Below, piece by piece: positions 26,823-40,024 of a DNA stretch of 64,000 nt (position 1 is its first letter; each line of letters opens with the position of its first letter). The DNA is from Cephalopachus bancanus (Eukaryota; Chordata; Mammalia; Primates; Tarsiidae): NCBI GenBank assembly GCA_027257055.1, contig JAPVLO010000382.1, positions 62,001-126,000 of the forward strand, given 5' to 3'. Below the pieces are notes generated by a model. It was given only the letters and a program-made list of their open reading frames with translations. It ran no database searches and was not told the DNA's origin. The position numbers and the translations under genes are program-made.

Positions 26823-26940
26823 TGCTCTATTTTCTTAAGAAGCTGGTTATCTAATAGGCTAGTCAGCACTGGTATTAATGTAAAAAATATAACATACATA
26901 TGGAAAACCTTGAGTGCCAAGAAGTACTTAATTATAAAAT

Positions 26941-27245
26941 CTTTTTTTTTTTTTTTTGAATCGGAGTCTCACTTTGTCGCCCAGGCTGGAGTGCAGTGGC
27001 ACGCTGACGGCCACCACAGCCTTGACCTACTGGGCTCAGGTGATTCTTCCGCCTCAGCCTTCCAAGTAGCTGGAACTACAGGCACGCGCCACCGTGTCTA
27101 GCTAATTTTTTTTTTTTTTGTTTTATTGTAGAGATGAGGTCTTGCCACGTTGCCCAGGCTGGTCTCGAACCCGTGAGTTCAGGCAGTCTCTCACCTCAGC
27201 TTCCCAAAGTGCTGGGATTATAGGCGTGAGCCACCGTGCCCAGCC
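26941..27245 (-). mobile_element. Alu, antisense
   Basis: Complete; TTAATTATAAAATCT flanks both ends as target duplication. Confidence 0.9.
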
Positions 27246-27345
27246 TTAATTATAAAATCTATGAAGAGATCTACAAACTTAGAATAAATTATAGGACTTA
27301 TGTGTGATAGGATTCATAATAATAATAATTTAAAACCTCATGATA

Positions 27346-27500
27346 GCCCAGGTGTGGTGGCTCACATCTGTAATCCCAGCACTTTGGGAGGCTGAGGCGA
27401 GAGAATCGCCTGAGCTCAGGAGGTGAAGGCTGCATGGAGCTATGATAGAACCATTGCTCTCCAGCCTCGGGTGACACAGTGAGATCCTGTCTCTAAAAAA
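27346..27500 (+). mobile_element. Alu with internal deletion, sense
   Basis: Left arm start fused to right arm end. Confidence 0.8.
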
Positions 27501-27967
27501 GCAGAAACCAAAACCAATCACATGATAGTGGTTGAGTTTTGGGTCAAGTTTTGTAAATGGATGGCGAACGGTAGGGGGAGATCTTGCTGGTTCAGAGAAT
27601 AATGCATGTGTGGAGGCAAAGAGGGTGACTTTGTGTGAGAGGACTTGGCTGAACCCAAATTGGCTTCCAGATAGAAAATACTGTAGCCTAGAAAGATTTG
27701 CTTGCCTCCCATAGAGGTGGAGAGGGAAGTTAGGATGGAAGGAGGAGGTAGGTGGGAGGACAAATTGGAGAACAGCCTTGAAGCTCCAACTGAGGCTAGA
27801 ACCATTGTAACAGACAACAAGGAGTTAGTATGTTTTGTAACAGCTAGATCCAAAGATCCCTTCCCAGGCCTGCTTTTCTTTGCTCCTTTTGCAGCATTTG
27901 ACTCCACTGAGCACTCTTTTTTTTGAAATTGCTCCTTGGCTTCTGGAAAGCCACCTGGCAATTTCCC

Positions 27968-28258
27968 TTTTTTTCTTTCTGAGTCAGAGTCTCACTCTGT
28001 CACCCAGGCTGGAGTGCAGTGGTACGCTTACAGCCACCACAGCCTAGACCTGCTGGGCTCAGGTGATCTTTCTGTCTCAGGCTTCCAAGTAGCTGGAACC
28101 ACAAGCGCACTCCGCCACACCCGGCTAATTTTTTTGATTTATTGTAGTGACGAAGTCTTGCCATGTTGCCCAGGCTGGTCTCGAACCTGTAGACTCAGGC
28201 GATCCTCTCACCTTGGCCTCCCAAAGTGCTGGGATTAGACTTGAATCACTGTGCCCAA
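27968..28258 (-). mobile_element. Alu, antisense
   Basis: Complete. Confidence 0.9.
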
Positions 28259-28261
28259 CTT

Positions 28262-28395
28262 GTTTTGTTTTTTAAGTAGGGACAGAGTTTCCTTATGTTG
28301 CTCAGACTGGTCTTGAACTCCTGGGCTCAAAACGTCCTCCCACCTTGGCCTTCTAAAGTGTTGGGATTACAGGCGTGAGCCACTGCACCCAGCCA
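28262..28395 (-). mobile_element. Alu left arm, antisense
   Basis: Abuts the preceding Alu. Confidence 0.8.
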
Positions 28396-28554
28396 GGATT
28401 GTTTTGAAGACTTCTCAGCCAGCCAATGCTCGACTGTATGGTGATTGATATGGAGAAAAGATGAAGCAGGGAGAAAAGCTCTAGAGATGATTGTGATTTA
28501 GAGATGAAAGGAAGGACTGAATTATGATTATAACTACTCATAAAGAGTTATTCT

Positions 28555-28760
28555 TCCTAACTATGTACATTGGACGTGTAACTTCCTTTCTCTTAGAGTT
28601 AGTCTTCTCACCTGTAAAATGGGTTCTGGGAATATTAAATAAGACATTAGATGTAAAGACATGTAAATGAGAGAATATGTGTAAAGACACATAAATACTC
28701 AGCATAGTGCCTGACATAATAGGACTCAGTATGTGACATTAGTTGTCATTATTTTTATTC
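28555..28760 (+). mobile_element. MIR SINE
   Basis: CTCACCTGTAAAATGGG and CATAGTGCCTGACATAATAG are diagnostic. Confidence 0.7.
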
Positions 28761-28941
28761 ATAATTATATCATGACCGTTGTTATTACCACTGATTGAAT
28801 GTGGCAATTCGAGAATAGAGAGAAAATCAAAATGCTAGAAAATCGCACATTTTCTGGGCTGGGATGGTGTGAAGACTCACCTTCAACAAACACTTGAGTT
28901 ACTGATGTCATTCCCAGGTCAGTCCTAAGAGGTAGTATTGA

Positions 28942-28944
28942 TTT

Positions 28945-29004
<60 letters not shown>

Positions 29005-29006
29005 TC
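28942..29006 (+). repeat. (TTTC)n microsatellite
   Basis: About 16 uninterrupted tetranucleotide units. Confidence 0.95.
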
Positions 29007-31030
29007 GACAGAATGAAATATATCTCATAAGAAGGGAGACAAGATCAGTTTTGTCTTTGCAAGGCTCAGGACCCCGGGTCATTTATTCTCTAATTCTCTG
29101 GGAAGGGCTGCACAAAGGCCCAATTGGGAACCTTCCAGGTCTAGACCGAAGCAACTCTATACACTTTCCCACCTGGTGGTCACGAGCAGCCTCAGATAAG
29201 AAACTAGAAGCTGGGAGACCCATCGCCTTTAGCATTTGTCTTTGTACACCGGTCAGTGCTGTGTCAGCCAAGACCATGTCTAGGGTCAGTGCTGCTCCAC
29301 ATCCTTCACCCTCACCTCTAGCCCTGGGTTTGACTTTGGTTAGGAGTTTGTGGCACATACTCTGTGATAGGAGACGGGCAAGAAAGAGGGTGAGGGGCAG
29401 GGAGAAAGAAAGAGAGCTGATGTTGTATCCATGGAGCTCCCCAGTGGGATGAGCTGCAGAGCTGGGCATGGGATCAGGCCACGTAATTCGGTACGTCCCC
29501 CATGTCTTACGTAAAGAGGGGAGGACGAAGATTCCCAGAAGTCAAGTGACTTGTTCACACACATCCTGGCAGCTGAATCCCCTTCTCCCTAAAGGGGAGG
29601 CGTTACAGAGGGCTCAGAGTTGAGCCCAAGAATCAACTCCCTCTTCTGCTTCCTTTCTCCTCCTCCTCCTCCTATTCTTCCTTTTCCTCTCCACCATTTT
29701 TTTAAACCTTTCTTTCATGCCCAGACTCATTTCAAAAGGGTTTAAGGCAGCACCAAGTGATTCCTGGGGCTCAGTTGTGGGTATCCTTGTATTTTTGTTC
29801 AGCTGTTGGTGAACTCTGTTAGCAGCTGTTGTAGTGAAGAGTCTCATCCTTCTACTCCAAGTCCTTAGCTCCTGCCATAGGCCATAGGCTACATACACCA
29901 AAACCTTGTCATCCCCCTCAAGAGTGCAGGGTTTAGTCATCAAGCATTGGGTGGGAGCGCATCTCAATTAATCCTTCCCTGCTTACTGGAAACATCTCAG
30001 AATTCATGCTTTCCCAGGAGACACCTGGAGTGCCTAAGATAGGATCAGGGTTTCAGACATGGCCTAGGGCTCTTAACCTCAGACCCAAAGTGCAATTTTT
30101 GGTAGCTCATTTGTGAAGGAGGGTTAGAACTAAGGATAGCAGACAGGAGGCTTGAGAAGAAACCAGGTCCAGCCCACCCACCCATCTCATAAGCAGCTCC
30201 TCCTCCCCACCCGACTTTACTTTCCCGGCCTACCGAGCACCATTCACCGGCTCCTTCCTCCATTCTGGTTAGGTGCTTACTGTGTGTCAGGTGCCAGGCT
30301 AGTGGCCAGGGAGAACATGTTTAATAACTCAGTCCCTGCCTTCAGAGAGCCTTCCGGCCTAGAGGAAGATGCAGACTCACCAACAGGCATTGCAGGGCTG
30401 TGGAATAAGTGCTGTGAGGGGGAAAGCTGAGGGTGTCTGGGAAGTCATGAGATACGTCTCTCACTAGACAAGGAAAACATTCTGGAAGAAGGAACTTTTA
30501 AGTCAAGTGAAGGGGATGGGGCTCATCTGGTCTTTGTAGGATCCAAGTATTTTCTTGGTTGGACCCTGGATCTCCTTTCCTTGATTTTGGCTCCCAACGA
30601 GTCCACACAATCTCTGGGCTCATTTTTTTTCTCCTTCCTTTTCCAGCCCTTTGGCTCGTCTCCCAGGCTGTTGCTCAGCTTCTGGCAGTTCATATTCCCG
30701 AATGCTCATCACTTCCCCTTTCCTTCTCAAACGCTGCTTTCTAGAAATCCTTTTCAGGTTTCCAGGACCTTGTCCCTCTCTTCTAGCCCCCTGGTATCTT
30801 TCCCTCATCTGGGCCATTCTCGGGGCAACGCAGGACCTCCTCAGTGCAGACTTGCTTGTTAAGAACCCTGGGAAGTTTTATTTCCCTCTGACTAAATTCA
30901 AAGTATTAGGACATTTTAGACCTGTTGAGCAATCCCCATCAGGCTGGGGAAAGGGTGGAGGGGGGCTAGCAGAGGTAAATTAAGAATGATAATTCCCCCC
31001 AAATTAGTCACCCATATAAAAATACTTACC
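29007..31030. other. GPRC5A intron 1, 2-kb Alu-free stretch
   Basis: The longest Alu-free intronic stretch, apart from an L2/MIR-like fragment. Includes a (TCC)n tract near 29655. No coding evidence; enhancer activity is possible but not shown. Confidence 0.45.
30265..30440 (-). mobile_element. L2/MIR-type fragment
   Basis: GGTGCTTACTGTGTGTCAGG followed by TGCCTTCAGAGAGCCTTCC is typical of antisense ancient LINE/SINE ends. Confidence 0.5.
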
Positions 31031-31330
31031 GGCCGGGCTCGGTGGCTCACTCTGTAATCCTGCGCCTTTGGAAGGCTGAGGTGAGTGGATTGCCTGAGCC
31101 TGAGGGTTCAAGACCCGCCTGGGCAACTTGGCGAGACCTCATCTCTGCAATAAATAAAAAAATCAGCCGGGCGCGGTAGTGCATGCCTGTAATTCCGGCT
31201 ACTCGGAAGACTGAGGTGAAATGATCACTGGAGCCCAGCAGGTCGAGGCTGCAGTTGGCTGGGAGCGGCCACTGCACTCCAGTCTGGGTGATGGAGTGAG
31301 ACTCCAACTCAAAAAAAGCAAAAACAAAAA
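31031..31330 (+). mobile_element. Alu, sense, lemur-type
   Basis: GGCCGGGCTCGGTGGCTCAC start. Confidence 0.9.
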
Positions 31331-31424
31331 CAAACTTACCAAGGCATTAAAAAAAAAAGACATCTGTGAGAGAATTGGGAAAAATGAGCCCTAACTGGAT
31401 ATTTGATAGTATTGTTAGTTTTTA

Positions 31425-31713
31425 GATTTTTTTTTTGAGTTGGAGTCTCACTCTATCACCCAGGCGCCGGTGCAGTAGCACACTCCCGGCCACCGCAGCC
31501 TCAACCTGCTGGGCTCAAGCGATCCTTCCACCTCAGCTTTCCAAGTAGCTGGAACTACAGGTGTGTGCTACCACGTCCAGCATATTTTTTGATTTATTGT
31601 AGAGACGAGGTCTCACCAAGTTGTCCAGGTTGGCCTCCAACCCCTGAGTTTAGGCAATCCTCTCACTTTGGCCTCCCAAATGTAGTGTGAGCTTGAGCCA
31701 CTATATCTGGCCT
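31425..31713 (-). mobile_element. Alu, antisense
   Basis: Complete. Confidence 0.9.
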
Positions 31714-32944
31714 ATTGTTAGTTTTTAAAGTGTGATTAAGAAGGACTTTTTATCTTTTAGAGGGACATACTAAAGTATTTATGGGTAAAATGTTATGGTG
31801 TCTGGGATTTGTAAACAAATAATCTAGTGAGGGGGTGGGGAATGGGGTGAAACAAAATTGGCCGTAGAGTGGTAATTTACAATGCCTATAATAAAAACCT
31901 TAAGAAGTTGTTTCTTTATTTAAAAAAAATGTTTTAAAGGCACTTCGGGAACTGTTTCTTCACCTCCCTTGCATGATCTAGACGGAGGGAGGTGAAAGTG
32001 ACATTCGGGAAAATCGGTTTTCTCCTCTCTCTGCTGCTCTTGTTGAGTCCTGGTCTGCCGGATGCCAGGAGTCCCCAAGACAGGCACCCACCTCCCCAGC
32101 TGCACAAGAAGGGAGGGGCCTATAGGTCCAAGTTGGGGGTGGGGGAAGGGCTCTGCCTTACTGTCCCTCTATCCGGCACCAGAACTGTGCTTGAGACAAA
32201 AACCTCATCGATCTCCGTCAAGATGTAGAGTTGTCAGCTTCAAAGTACTTCATAATTATGAGGTAATTATGAGAATAACTACTATCCACAAACAGCAATC
32301 CCTTGAGGGGCGGGGAAGGAGCCCTGGGCAGGGAGGGGCAGGGACAGTGAGAGGACAAAGGGAAGAGGAAATACTTTCCTGCCAAACACCACCCTGGTGA
32401 CTAATCTCAGAGGGTGTGGAGAGATGGAGTGCACTGGGCCTGGTTGCTTCCCCTGCCACCCCGAGTGGACAGGGCCCTTCCTCTCCAAAGTTTGTGGTGT
32501 AGACACCCCTGTCCCACACGGCCAAAGGAGACATTTGTCGGCAAGACGGATTCGACTTTTGGTGTTGCCTGTATCTGAACCTCATTTGCCTTTCTTTTTT
32601 CTCCTGCTTCTCATTTTCCACTGTCCTGGCGACAGGGAACATGACCCAGTCTTTGTGTTCTGCTTGGGGTAGGGACGGCTGGGGTATAGTTTCCAGGAGG
32701 ACTGAATGCGCAGGTGACAGACCCCACAGTGAGAGAGGGCTGTGGAAGGCCTGTGGCCGCAGGGACAGGTTATGCCTGTCTTCCTCCTCTACTGTGGTGG
32801 GGAATGTGTCTCTTTTTTCCTTTACCACTGAGGACCTAGAACAGTGATCAGCACAGAGTGATGCTAAGTAAATATCTGTTGAATGAATAACCGTATAAAA
32901 TTAAGTTAAACTTGGAGAGCCAAATTTCACTAGAAAGTCAGGAA
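31714..32944. other. GPRC5A intron 1, Alu-free stretch
   Basis: Contains a 190-codon antisense open frame (32256-32828) without recognisable domains, probably chance. Confidence 0.45.
32826..32893 (+). mobile_element. L2 terminal fragment
   Basis: GACCTAGAACAGTGATCAGC to TATCTGTTGAATGAATAA. Confidence 0.5.
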
Positions 32945-33232
32945 GAGCTGGGTGCTGTGGCTTATGCCAGTGATCCTAGCACTTTAGGATGCTGAGGTGA
33001 GACGACTGCTTGAGGCCAGGGATTCGGGACCAGCCTGCCAAACACAGTAAGAATTCGTCTCTACAAAAAAATTAAAAAAGTAACTGGGTGTACGCCTATA
33101 GTTCCAGCTACTCAGGAGGCTAAGGTGGAAGGATCATCTGAGCCCAGGAGGTTGAGGCTGCGGTGAGCCATAATAGTGTCACTCCACTCCAGCCAGAGTG
33201 AGACCCTGACTCAAAAAAAAAAAAAAAAGAAA
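32945..33232 (+). mobile_element. Alu, sense, older type
   Basis: Diverged dimer with 16-base A tail. Confidence 0.85.
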
Positions 33233-33550
33233 GTCAAGAAGATTGATTTAAGCCATATTTTACTCAAATATACCACACAAAATACTCTTTTAATATTATA
33301 TATCCACATATACATTCATATCTATATACATATGGATACATATTGCATGTATGCATAAGATATATGTATTTCTTTCCTGCTTGCTATATGAAGAAAATGA
33401 TTTTGGTTTGAAGACTATCTCATCCAATTGAAAAGATGATTTTGTGTCTTTAAGGGAGGAGACGTTGAATTCTACCTACAGTGAGGAGAATGCTCATGTT
33501 CAAAAAGTTTTTCTGCTCTTGCTCCCTCTCTCTCTCTTGCTTTCTCCCTC

Positions 33551-33564
33551 CCCACCATTCTCTC

Positions 33565-33618
<54 letters not shown>

Positions 33619-33655
33619 TCCCTCCCTCTCACTCTCTCTCTGTCTCTCCCCCTCT
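33551..33655 (+). repeat. (TC)n microsatellite with interruptions
   Basis: A pure TC run of about 70 bases, then TCCC- and TCAC-interrupted units. Confidence 0.95.
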
Positions 33656-33659
33656 CTTG

Positions 33660-34392
33660 CTTTTTCTCGGTTACAGACCCTCTCTGTAACAGACCCTTTA
33701 ATAAATCTCTTGGTCTCGGCTGGGTATGGGGTCATCACTGGCGCCGAAATCCTTTCACACAACAACACGGATGAATCTCACAGGCAATGTACTGAGCAAA
33801 AAAAGCCAGAAATAAAAGGTATGTGCCATACAATGCCCTTTATGTGAAGCTCAAGAATGGACTAAACGAATCTTCTGTGGAAAAAGAAAAAAAAAATAGT
33901 TTTTCTGGTATACCCAGGCTGGTCTGAGAGGAAGTCCATTTGCCTTGGTCAGTGAGCATGGGTTCATTTGCATCCCACTGTGCTGCTTCTGCCTTGTGAT
34001 TTGACCTTGAGGAGACAGGTTGGAGGGGGAAGGGTGTTTTTTCCCTTGGGCTGATCCACAGTGGTTTATAAGCGTGTCTGTGTATGTGGTGAAGAGACCC
34101 GTGTTGTGTCTTCTGCTCTAAGGAAAGAGGTAGGATTCAGCTGATGCTTTGTGCCTTTTCCTGCTTCGACCCCCCAGCCCCTCCTCTTGTTTCCGATTTC
34201 TTGCTGCACATTCTTTGTCCCTGTCTGACACTGCAGGAGGCTCCTCTGTGAAGGTGGCCTCCGTGCGACTTCCCTGCCTCTGACTGCTCCCTTTCCCATC
34301 AGACCCTAGTTCTCTTCTAGCCTACTCAGAACTTGTCACCATCAAGTGCACAATCCTACTGGGAAAAGAAAAAAATAAAGAAAAAGAAAAAC
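33660..34392. other. Intronic DNA, possible LTR trace
   Basis: ACAGACCCTTTAATAAATCTCTTGG at 33687-33711 resembles an LTR polyadenylation region, but no LTR boundaries are visible. Confidence 0.3.
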
Positions 34393-34700
34393 ATTCCAGT
34401 CAGGCATAGTGGCTCATGCCTGTAATCCCAGCACTTTGGGAGACAGAGGCAAGAAGATTGCCTGAGACCAGAGGTTGGAGACCAGCCTGGGCAATTCGGC
34501 GAGACCTCGTCTCAACAATAAATTAAAAAATTAGCCGAATGTGGTGACATGCGCCTGTAGTTCCAGCTACTTGGAAAGCTGAGGTGGAAGGATCACCTGA
34601 ATCCCCAGCAGGTGGCTGTGAGTGTGCCACTATACTCTAGCCTGGATGACAGAGTGAGACTCTGACTCAAAAAAAAAAAAAAAGAAAGAAAAAAAAAATT
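34393..34700 (+). mobile_element. Alu, sense, with flank found again at 39.4 kb
   Basis: Complete dimer; its 3' flank is the source-like copy of the segment at 39440-39492. Confidence 0.9.
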
Positions 34701-34794
34701 TTGCACACGAATAGCAGACACAAATCAAAAGGAATGATGTGGTAGATCCTTCCTTATAGAAGCAGTAAAACAATTCAGATAAAATTTATAGTTT

Positions 34795-35015
34795 GGCTTT
34801 AGAAGGCCGAGATGGGAGGATTGCTTGAGGCCAGGAATTTGAGATCAGCCTGGGCAAAGTAACAAGATTCTGTCTCTACAAAAAATAAAAAAAATTAGTC
34901 CTCTACTAGGAGGATCACTTAAGCCCATGAATTTGAGGTTGCAGCAAGCTATAATAGTATGACTGCACTTCAGCCTGGGTGACAGAGTGAGACCTTATCT
35001 ATAAGTTTAAAAAAA
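34795..35015 (+). mobile_element. Alu, sense, partial
   Basis: Starts inside the left arm; middle is deleted. Confidence 0.8.
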
Positions 35016-35494
35016 TATAGATTTTTGAGACAGTCATTTTTTGACACAGATTGCAACTGTGTCTAGCAATGCTGAATTTCAACATCTTACCCGACATTGA
35101 CTATGGAATTTGTGAGCCATCTATTTTGAGAAAATGTGGAAACTCTTTTCACTTTTCCGATTTCCCAATTTATCCTCCCACTTGTGTCCTGAATCCCTAG
35201 GATTTAGATTTCATGGGGCAAACAACTGGGTCTAAAATTCATGTGGAGGTTGTGGGGGCAGAGAAAGAAGCCCTTCTCCTGAGAAATTAAGGATAGATAG
35301 GCAGGAAGCAAGCTGTTATACATTGAGTCAATTCCTAATGATCCCAACTGAGTGAGTAGATTACCTGCTTTGTGGATCATGGATCACCTGGGGGCTCCTA
35401 TCCTTCCTGGAGCTGATCTAACAGAGTGAAATGGGCCACATTGGGGCATCTGATAAGGGAAGGGTCAGAGAGAGAGAGAGAAAGAGAGGAAGAA

Positions 35495-35786
35495 GCCAGG
35501 CTTGGTTGCTCAGCCTGTAATCCCGCGCCTTTGAGAGGCTGAGGTGAGTGGACTGCCTGAGCCCGCGGGTTCGAGACTCGCCTGGGCAGCGAGAGCTCAT
35601 CTCTACAATAAATCAAAAAATCAGCCGGGCGTGGTAGCGCATGCCTGTAATTCTGGCTACTCGGAAGGCTGAGGCGGAAGGATCGCCGGAGCCCAGCAGG
35701 TCGAGGCTGCGGTGGCCGGAGCGGCTACTGCACTCCAGTCTGGGCGGCAGAGTGAGACTCCAACTCAAAAAAAAAAAAAAAAAAAG
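35495..35786 (+). mobile_element. Alu, sense, lemur-type
   Basis: Well preserved, 21-base A tail. Confidence 0.9.
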
Positions 35787-35878
35787 AAAGAGAGGAAGAG
35801 AGAGAGGAAGGGAGGAGGGGTTGGGGGCGGAGAGAGATAATATTTCAGATGCATTTAAGGCCAATTAGAACGCATTTG

Positions 35879-36182
35879 AAGCTGGGCTCGGTGGCTCAGC
35901 CTGTAATCCCACGCTTTGGGAGGCTGAGGTGAGTGGATTGCCTGAGCCTGTGGGTTCGAGATCCACCTGGGCAACTTGGCGAGACCGCATCTCTACAAGA
36001 AATAAAAAAAAATTAGCCAGGCGTAGTAGCGCGTGCCTGTAGCTCCAGCTACTTGGAAGGCTGAGGCGGAAGGATCGCCGGAGCCCAGCAGGTTGAGGCT
36101 GCAGTGGCCGGGAGCGGCCACTGCACTCTAGTCTGGGCGACAGAGTGAGACTCCAACTCAAAAAAAAAAAAAAAAAAAAAAA
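35879..36182 (+). mobile_element. Alu, sense, lemur-type
   Basis: 22-base A tail; AACGCATTTGA/AACTCATTTGA at the two ends is the target duplication. Confidence 0.92.
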
Positions 36183-36194
36183 GAACTCATTTGA

Positions 36195-36425
36195 GAGGAG
36201 GCACTTAGAGTAGTTAAGAGCATGGATTCTGGAACCAGACAACCTGGGTTCAAATCCTGGCTCTGCCATTTCCCAGCTGTGCGATGTTGGCCAAGTAACC
36301 TGACCTCTCCCTGCCCGTTTCCTCTTCTGGGATACTGATTTTACTTCATAGAGTTGCTAAGAAATTAAGCTAATTCATATATGTAAGGTGATTAGCAGCA
36401 AAAATCTGACCCATTCCAAAACTGA
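36195..36425 (+). mobile_element. MIR SINE, nearly full length
   Basis: GAGCATGGATTCTGGAACCA, GGTTCAAATCCTGGCTCTGC and the core GCTGTGCGATGTTGGCCAAG are all present. Confidence 0.85.
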
Positions 36426-36559
36426 ATGTGTTAGCTATTAGTAATAATTTTTTGTTGGGTCACTATTGATTTTGTGCCATCCAGGACTTCCCTCCTTACA
36501 GGTGGCTAATTTAGAGCTAAAAGACATCTTTACAAATCACAAAGAAGGAAAAACCCCCC

Positions 36560-36840
36560 TTTTTTTTTTTTTTTGAGTTGGAGTTTCACTCTGTCACCCA
36601 GACTGGAGTGCAGTGGCCGCTCCCGGCCACCGCAGCCTCGACCTGCTGGGCTCCGGCGATCCTTCTGCCTCAGCCTTCCAAGAAGCTGGAACTACAGGTG
36701 CGCACTACCACGTCCGGCTGATTTTTGATTTATTGTAGAGATGAGGTCTTGCCAAGTTGCCCAGGTGGGTCTCAAACCCGCGGGCTCAGACAATCCACTC
36801 ACCTCAGCCTCCCAAGGTGCGGGATTACACCAAGCCGGTT
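36560..36840 (-). mobile_element. Alu, antisense, lemur-type
   Basis: Complete apart from a short deletion at its end. Confidence 0.9.
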
Positions 36841-37164
36841 TGGAATAAACCCTTTTAATAGGAAACAGCAGACTAGAAAAGGAGGCTCCAGTGGCTGAGA
36901 AGTGAATGTCTGCCCTTCTATAGAAAAATGTGCAGTCTGGATAACTTATCTATGAGAGAATGGGGTGCTTATAAATGACATCTGAAACAGGGCCAGAGGT
37001 GGAAAACACTCGAGACTGAAAGTGTTAGCTTCAAGCTTAGATATTTCCACATTCCCTAATTCCTAAGAAAATGCTAGCTAAAAATTATCAGGAACTCTGA
37101 CAGGTTATTTTATTTGCAATAGTGTTTTTTTTTTAAATTACTCATTTAAATTTATTCATTTCCT

Positions 37165-37462
37165 TATATTTTTGAGTCAGAGTCTCACTCTGTCACCCAG
37201 GCTGGAATGTAGTGGCATGATCATAGCTCACCACAGCCTCAACTTCCTGGACTCAGTCAATTCTTCTGCCTCAGCCTTTTGAATAGCAGGGACTACAGCT
37301 ATGACACCAAACCTGGCTAATTTTTTTTTAATTTTTAATTTTTTATAGAGACACAGTCTCACTATGTCACCCAGGTTGGTCTTGAACTCCAGGGCCGAAG
37401 CAATCCTCCCGCCTCGGCCCCCAAAGTGATGAGATTACAGGCAAGAGCCCCTGTGCCTTGGC
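37165..37462 (-). mobile_element. Alu, antisense, older type
   Basis: Ends 310 bp before the GPRC5A exon 2 acceptor. Confidence 0.85.
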
Positions 37463-37782
37463 CTGTGATAAGTTTTCTGAGATTAGGCTGTGAAACACCT
37501 TCTGCGCGATAGGTCCTCTGGTTTCAAGGTAAATGTTAATACAGTTAAGTTGGGAGGAAGTGGACATATGAGATTTGTTCCCTCCCTTCATCTGTTGTTA
37601 GAATTTGCCACAAGAGGTAGGAGAAAGCTGACAGCTTTATCTAATGAGAGGTCAAGGGCAAAACCCCAGCGAAACATACACAGTTTTCTCTCTAATCCTT
37701 TTGCAGTCCTCTGTGTCTGAGGACTGTGTGAAGAGACTCACCCCCCTCCTCCACTCTACCTTTGATTTTCTGCAGGACCGGA

Positions 37783-38704
37783 ATGGCTGCCACAGCCCCT
37801 CCAGGCTGCCGAAAAGACCTGAACTCCAAGTACTCCAGGCTTTGTGATACGACCGAGCCGTGGGGCATCGTCCTAGAAGCCCTGGCAGCCGTCGGAGCCG
37901 TGACCTCGGTGGCCTTCCTGCTGGCTCTCCTCATCCTCATCTGCAGGGTGCAGGACTCCAACCGACGGAAGATGCTCCCGACCCAGTTTCTCTTCCTCCT
38001 GGGCGTGTTGGGGGTCTTTGGCCTCACCTTTGCCTTCATCATCAGGCTGGATGGGAGCACGGGGCCCACCCGCTTCTTCCTCTTCGGGGTCCTCTTCTCC
38101 ATCTGCTTCTCTTGCCTCCTGGCTCATGCTCTCAACCTGACGAAGCTGGTCCGTGGGAAGAAGTCCCTCTCCTTGCTGGTGATTCTCGGCCTGGCCGTGG
38201 GCTTCAGCCTGGTGCAGGACGTCATCGCTATTGAGTACATCATCCTGGCCATGAACAGGACCGACACCAACGTCTTCTCTGAGCTTCCTCCGGTGCGTCG
38301 CAATGAAGACTTTGTCCTGCTGCTCGTCTACGTCCTCTTATTGATGGCGCTGACCTTCCTCGTGTCCTCCTTCACCTTCTGTGGGGCCTTCACCGGCTGG
38401 AAGAGACATGGGGCTCACGTCTACCTCACCACGCTCCTCTCTGTGGCCATCTGGGTGGCATGGATCACCCTGCTCTTGATTCCTGACATTGACAATACGT
38501 GGGATGACACCATCCTCAGCTCAGCCTTGGTTGCCAACGGCTGGGTTTTTCTGTTGGCTTATGTTGCCCCCGAGTTTCAGCTGCTCACAAAGCAACGGAA
38601 CCCTCTGGATTACCCTGTCGAGGATGCTTTCTGTAAACCGCAACTCATGAAGAAGAGCTCCGGCGTAGAGAACAGAGCCTACTCGCAAGAGGAAATCACT
38701 CAAG
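37783..38704 (+). CDS. GPRC5A: GPRC5A coding exon 2 (seven-transmembrane receptor core)
   Basis: Encodes residues 1-307 plus the first base of codon 308 of the retinoic-acid-induced orphan receptor GPRC5A (RAI3/RAIG1), a class C group 5 GPCR of the plasma membrane and internal vesicles. The exon starts after the acceptor TTTTCTGCAG at 37775. I chose the ATG at 37783 (GGAATGG) because it gives MAATAPPG, matching the short N terminus of the family; an upstream in-frame ATG lies in the intron. The extracellular N terminus is only about 27 residues with no Venus-flytrap domain. Hydrophobic segments fall near residues 28-54, 66-87, 97-117, 128-150, 176-200, 210-233 and 243-268. An N-glycosylation sequon NRT is at 158-160. 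DSNRRKMLPTQ after TM1 and LLAYV in TM7 are family hallmarks. The donor at 38705 (CAAG|GTGGCC) is weak but gives the correct phase. Frame intact. Confidence 0.96.
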
Positions 38705-38777
38705 GTGGCCTGCCTGGTCGGGCGGAGAATCCCTGGTAGAAAGACAGGGACAATCCCAGGTTATTATAGCTGTAAGG

Positions 38778-39056
38778 AGGCCAGGCACAGTGGCTCATGC
38801 CTATAATCCCAGCACTTTGGGAGGCCGAGGTGAGAGGATTGCCTGAGTCCACAGGTTCGAGACCAGCCTGGGCAACTTGACGAGACCTCATCTCTAAAAT
38901 AAACTTAAAAAAAAAAAATTAGCTGGGCATGGTAGTGCGTGCCTGTAGTTCCAGCTACTTGGAAGGCTGCCGTGGCCAGGAGCGCGCCACTGTACTCCAG
39001 CTTGGGTGACAGAGTGAGACTCCGATTCAAAAAATAAAAAACAATAAAAATAACTG
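38778..39056 (+). mobile_element. Alu, sense
   Basis: Starts 74 bp after the exon 2 donor; short deletion in right arm. Confidence 0.9.
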
Positions 39057-39158
39057 TAGAGGACATGAAAGAGTTTCCAGATTAGACCCTATAGGACAGG
39101 TAATTTCCTTAAGGCTCAGATCTTGCTCAAAATTGTCTAGCTAGTTAGAGAAAAGTAG

Positions 39159-39585
<427 letters not shown>

Positions 39586-40024
39586 TCTTAATTTAGTACT
39601 TTCTACACATGGTATAGATGGGGGAGAGCCTTCCTCACCTTCCCTTTCCTGTGGTTTAATTTCCAGTAGGGCATAATGCTACACAGGTTTCTCAGAATTA
39701 AAATAGGATGGAGCAAAAAAATGGAAAAGAAATGACTAGAGAAGTTTCTAGCAATAAGTAGGTGAGATTGTGTTCTTTGTAAAGGATAACTAGGCATTCC
39801 TTACAGAAGTGTAGAAACTTTGTAGCTTTGAGTGCCTATATTCAATCCATAGTTTCCTGCAGCAATCATTGTGCAGAGCACGGAGAAAGTCCTTTTTATC
39901 ATAAACCAGCAGGATCTCCATAAAGTTACAGAAGATTCTGGTTTAGTGCAAAGAGCCACATTTTATTGCTTGTCTTTGAGCCCACAGGAGGAAAGAGATC
40001 ATACTTGACATAAAAGAATCAAAT

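Noticed and set aside
32256..32828. 190-codon minus-strand open frame in GPRC5A intron 1
   Set aside because: No recognisable domain, no splice or promoter context and other open frames overlap it; most likely chance.
33280..33350. A/T palindrome-like TATATCCACATATACATTC region as a regulatory site
   Set aside because: Low-complexity TA/CA sequence without a defined motif.
33444..33774. Ser-Leu-rich and Arg-Glu-rich open frames
   Set aside because: They are translations of the (TC)n repeat.
35613..36269. Open frames with [22 protein letters not shown] peptides, here and at many other places
   Set aside because: This peptide family is antisense Alu sequence read as protein.
38705..38739. 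Read-through C terminus of GPRC5A exon 2 (stop at 38739)
   Set aside because: Family tails and phase-matched exons 3 and 4 show that splicing at 38704 is the normal form.
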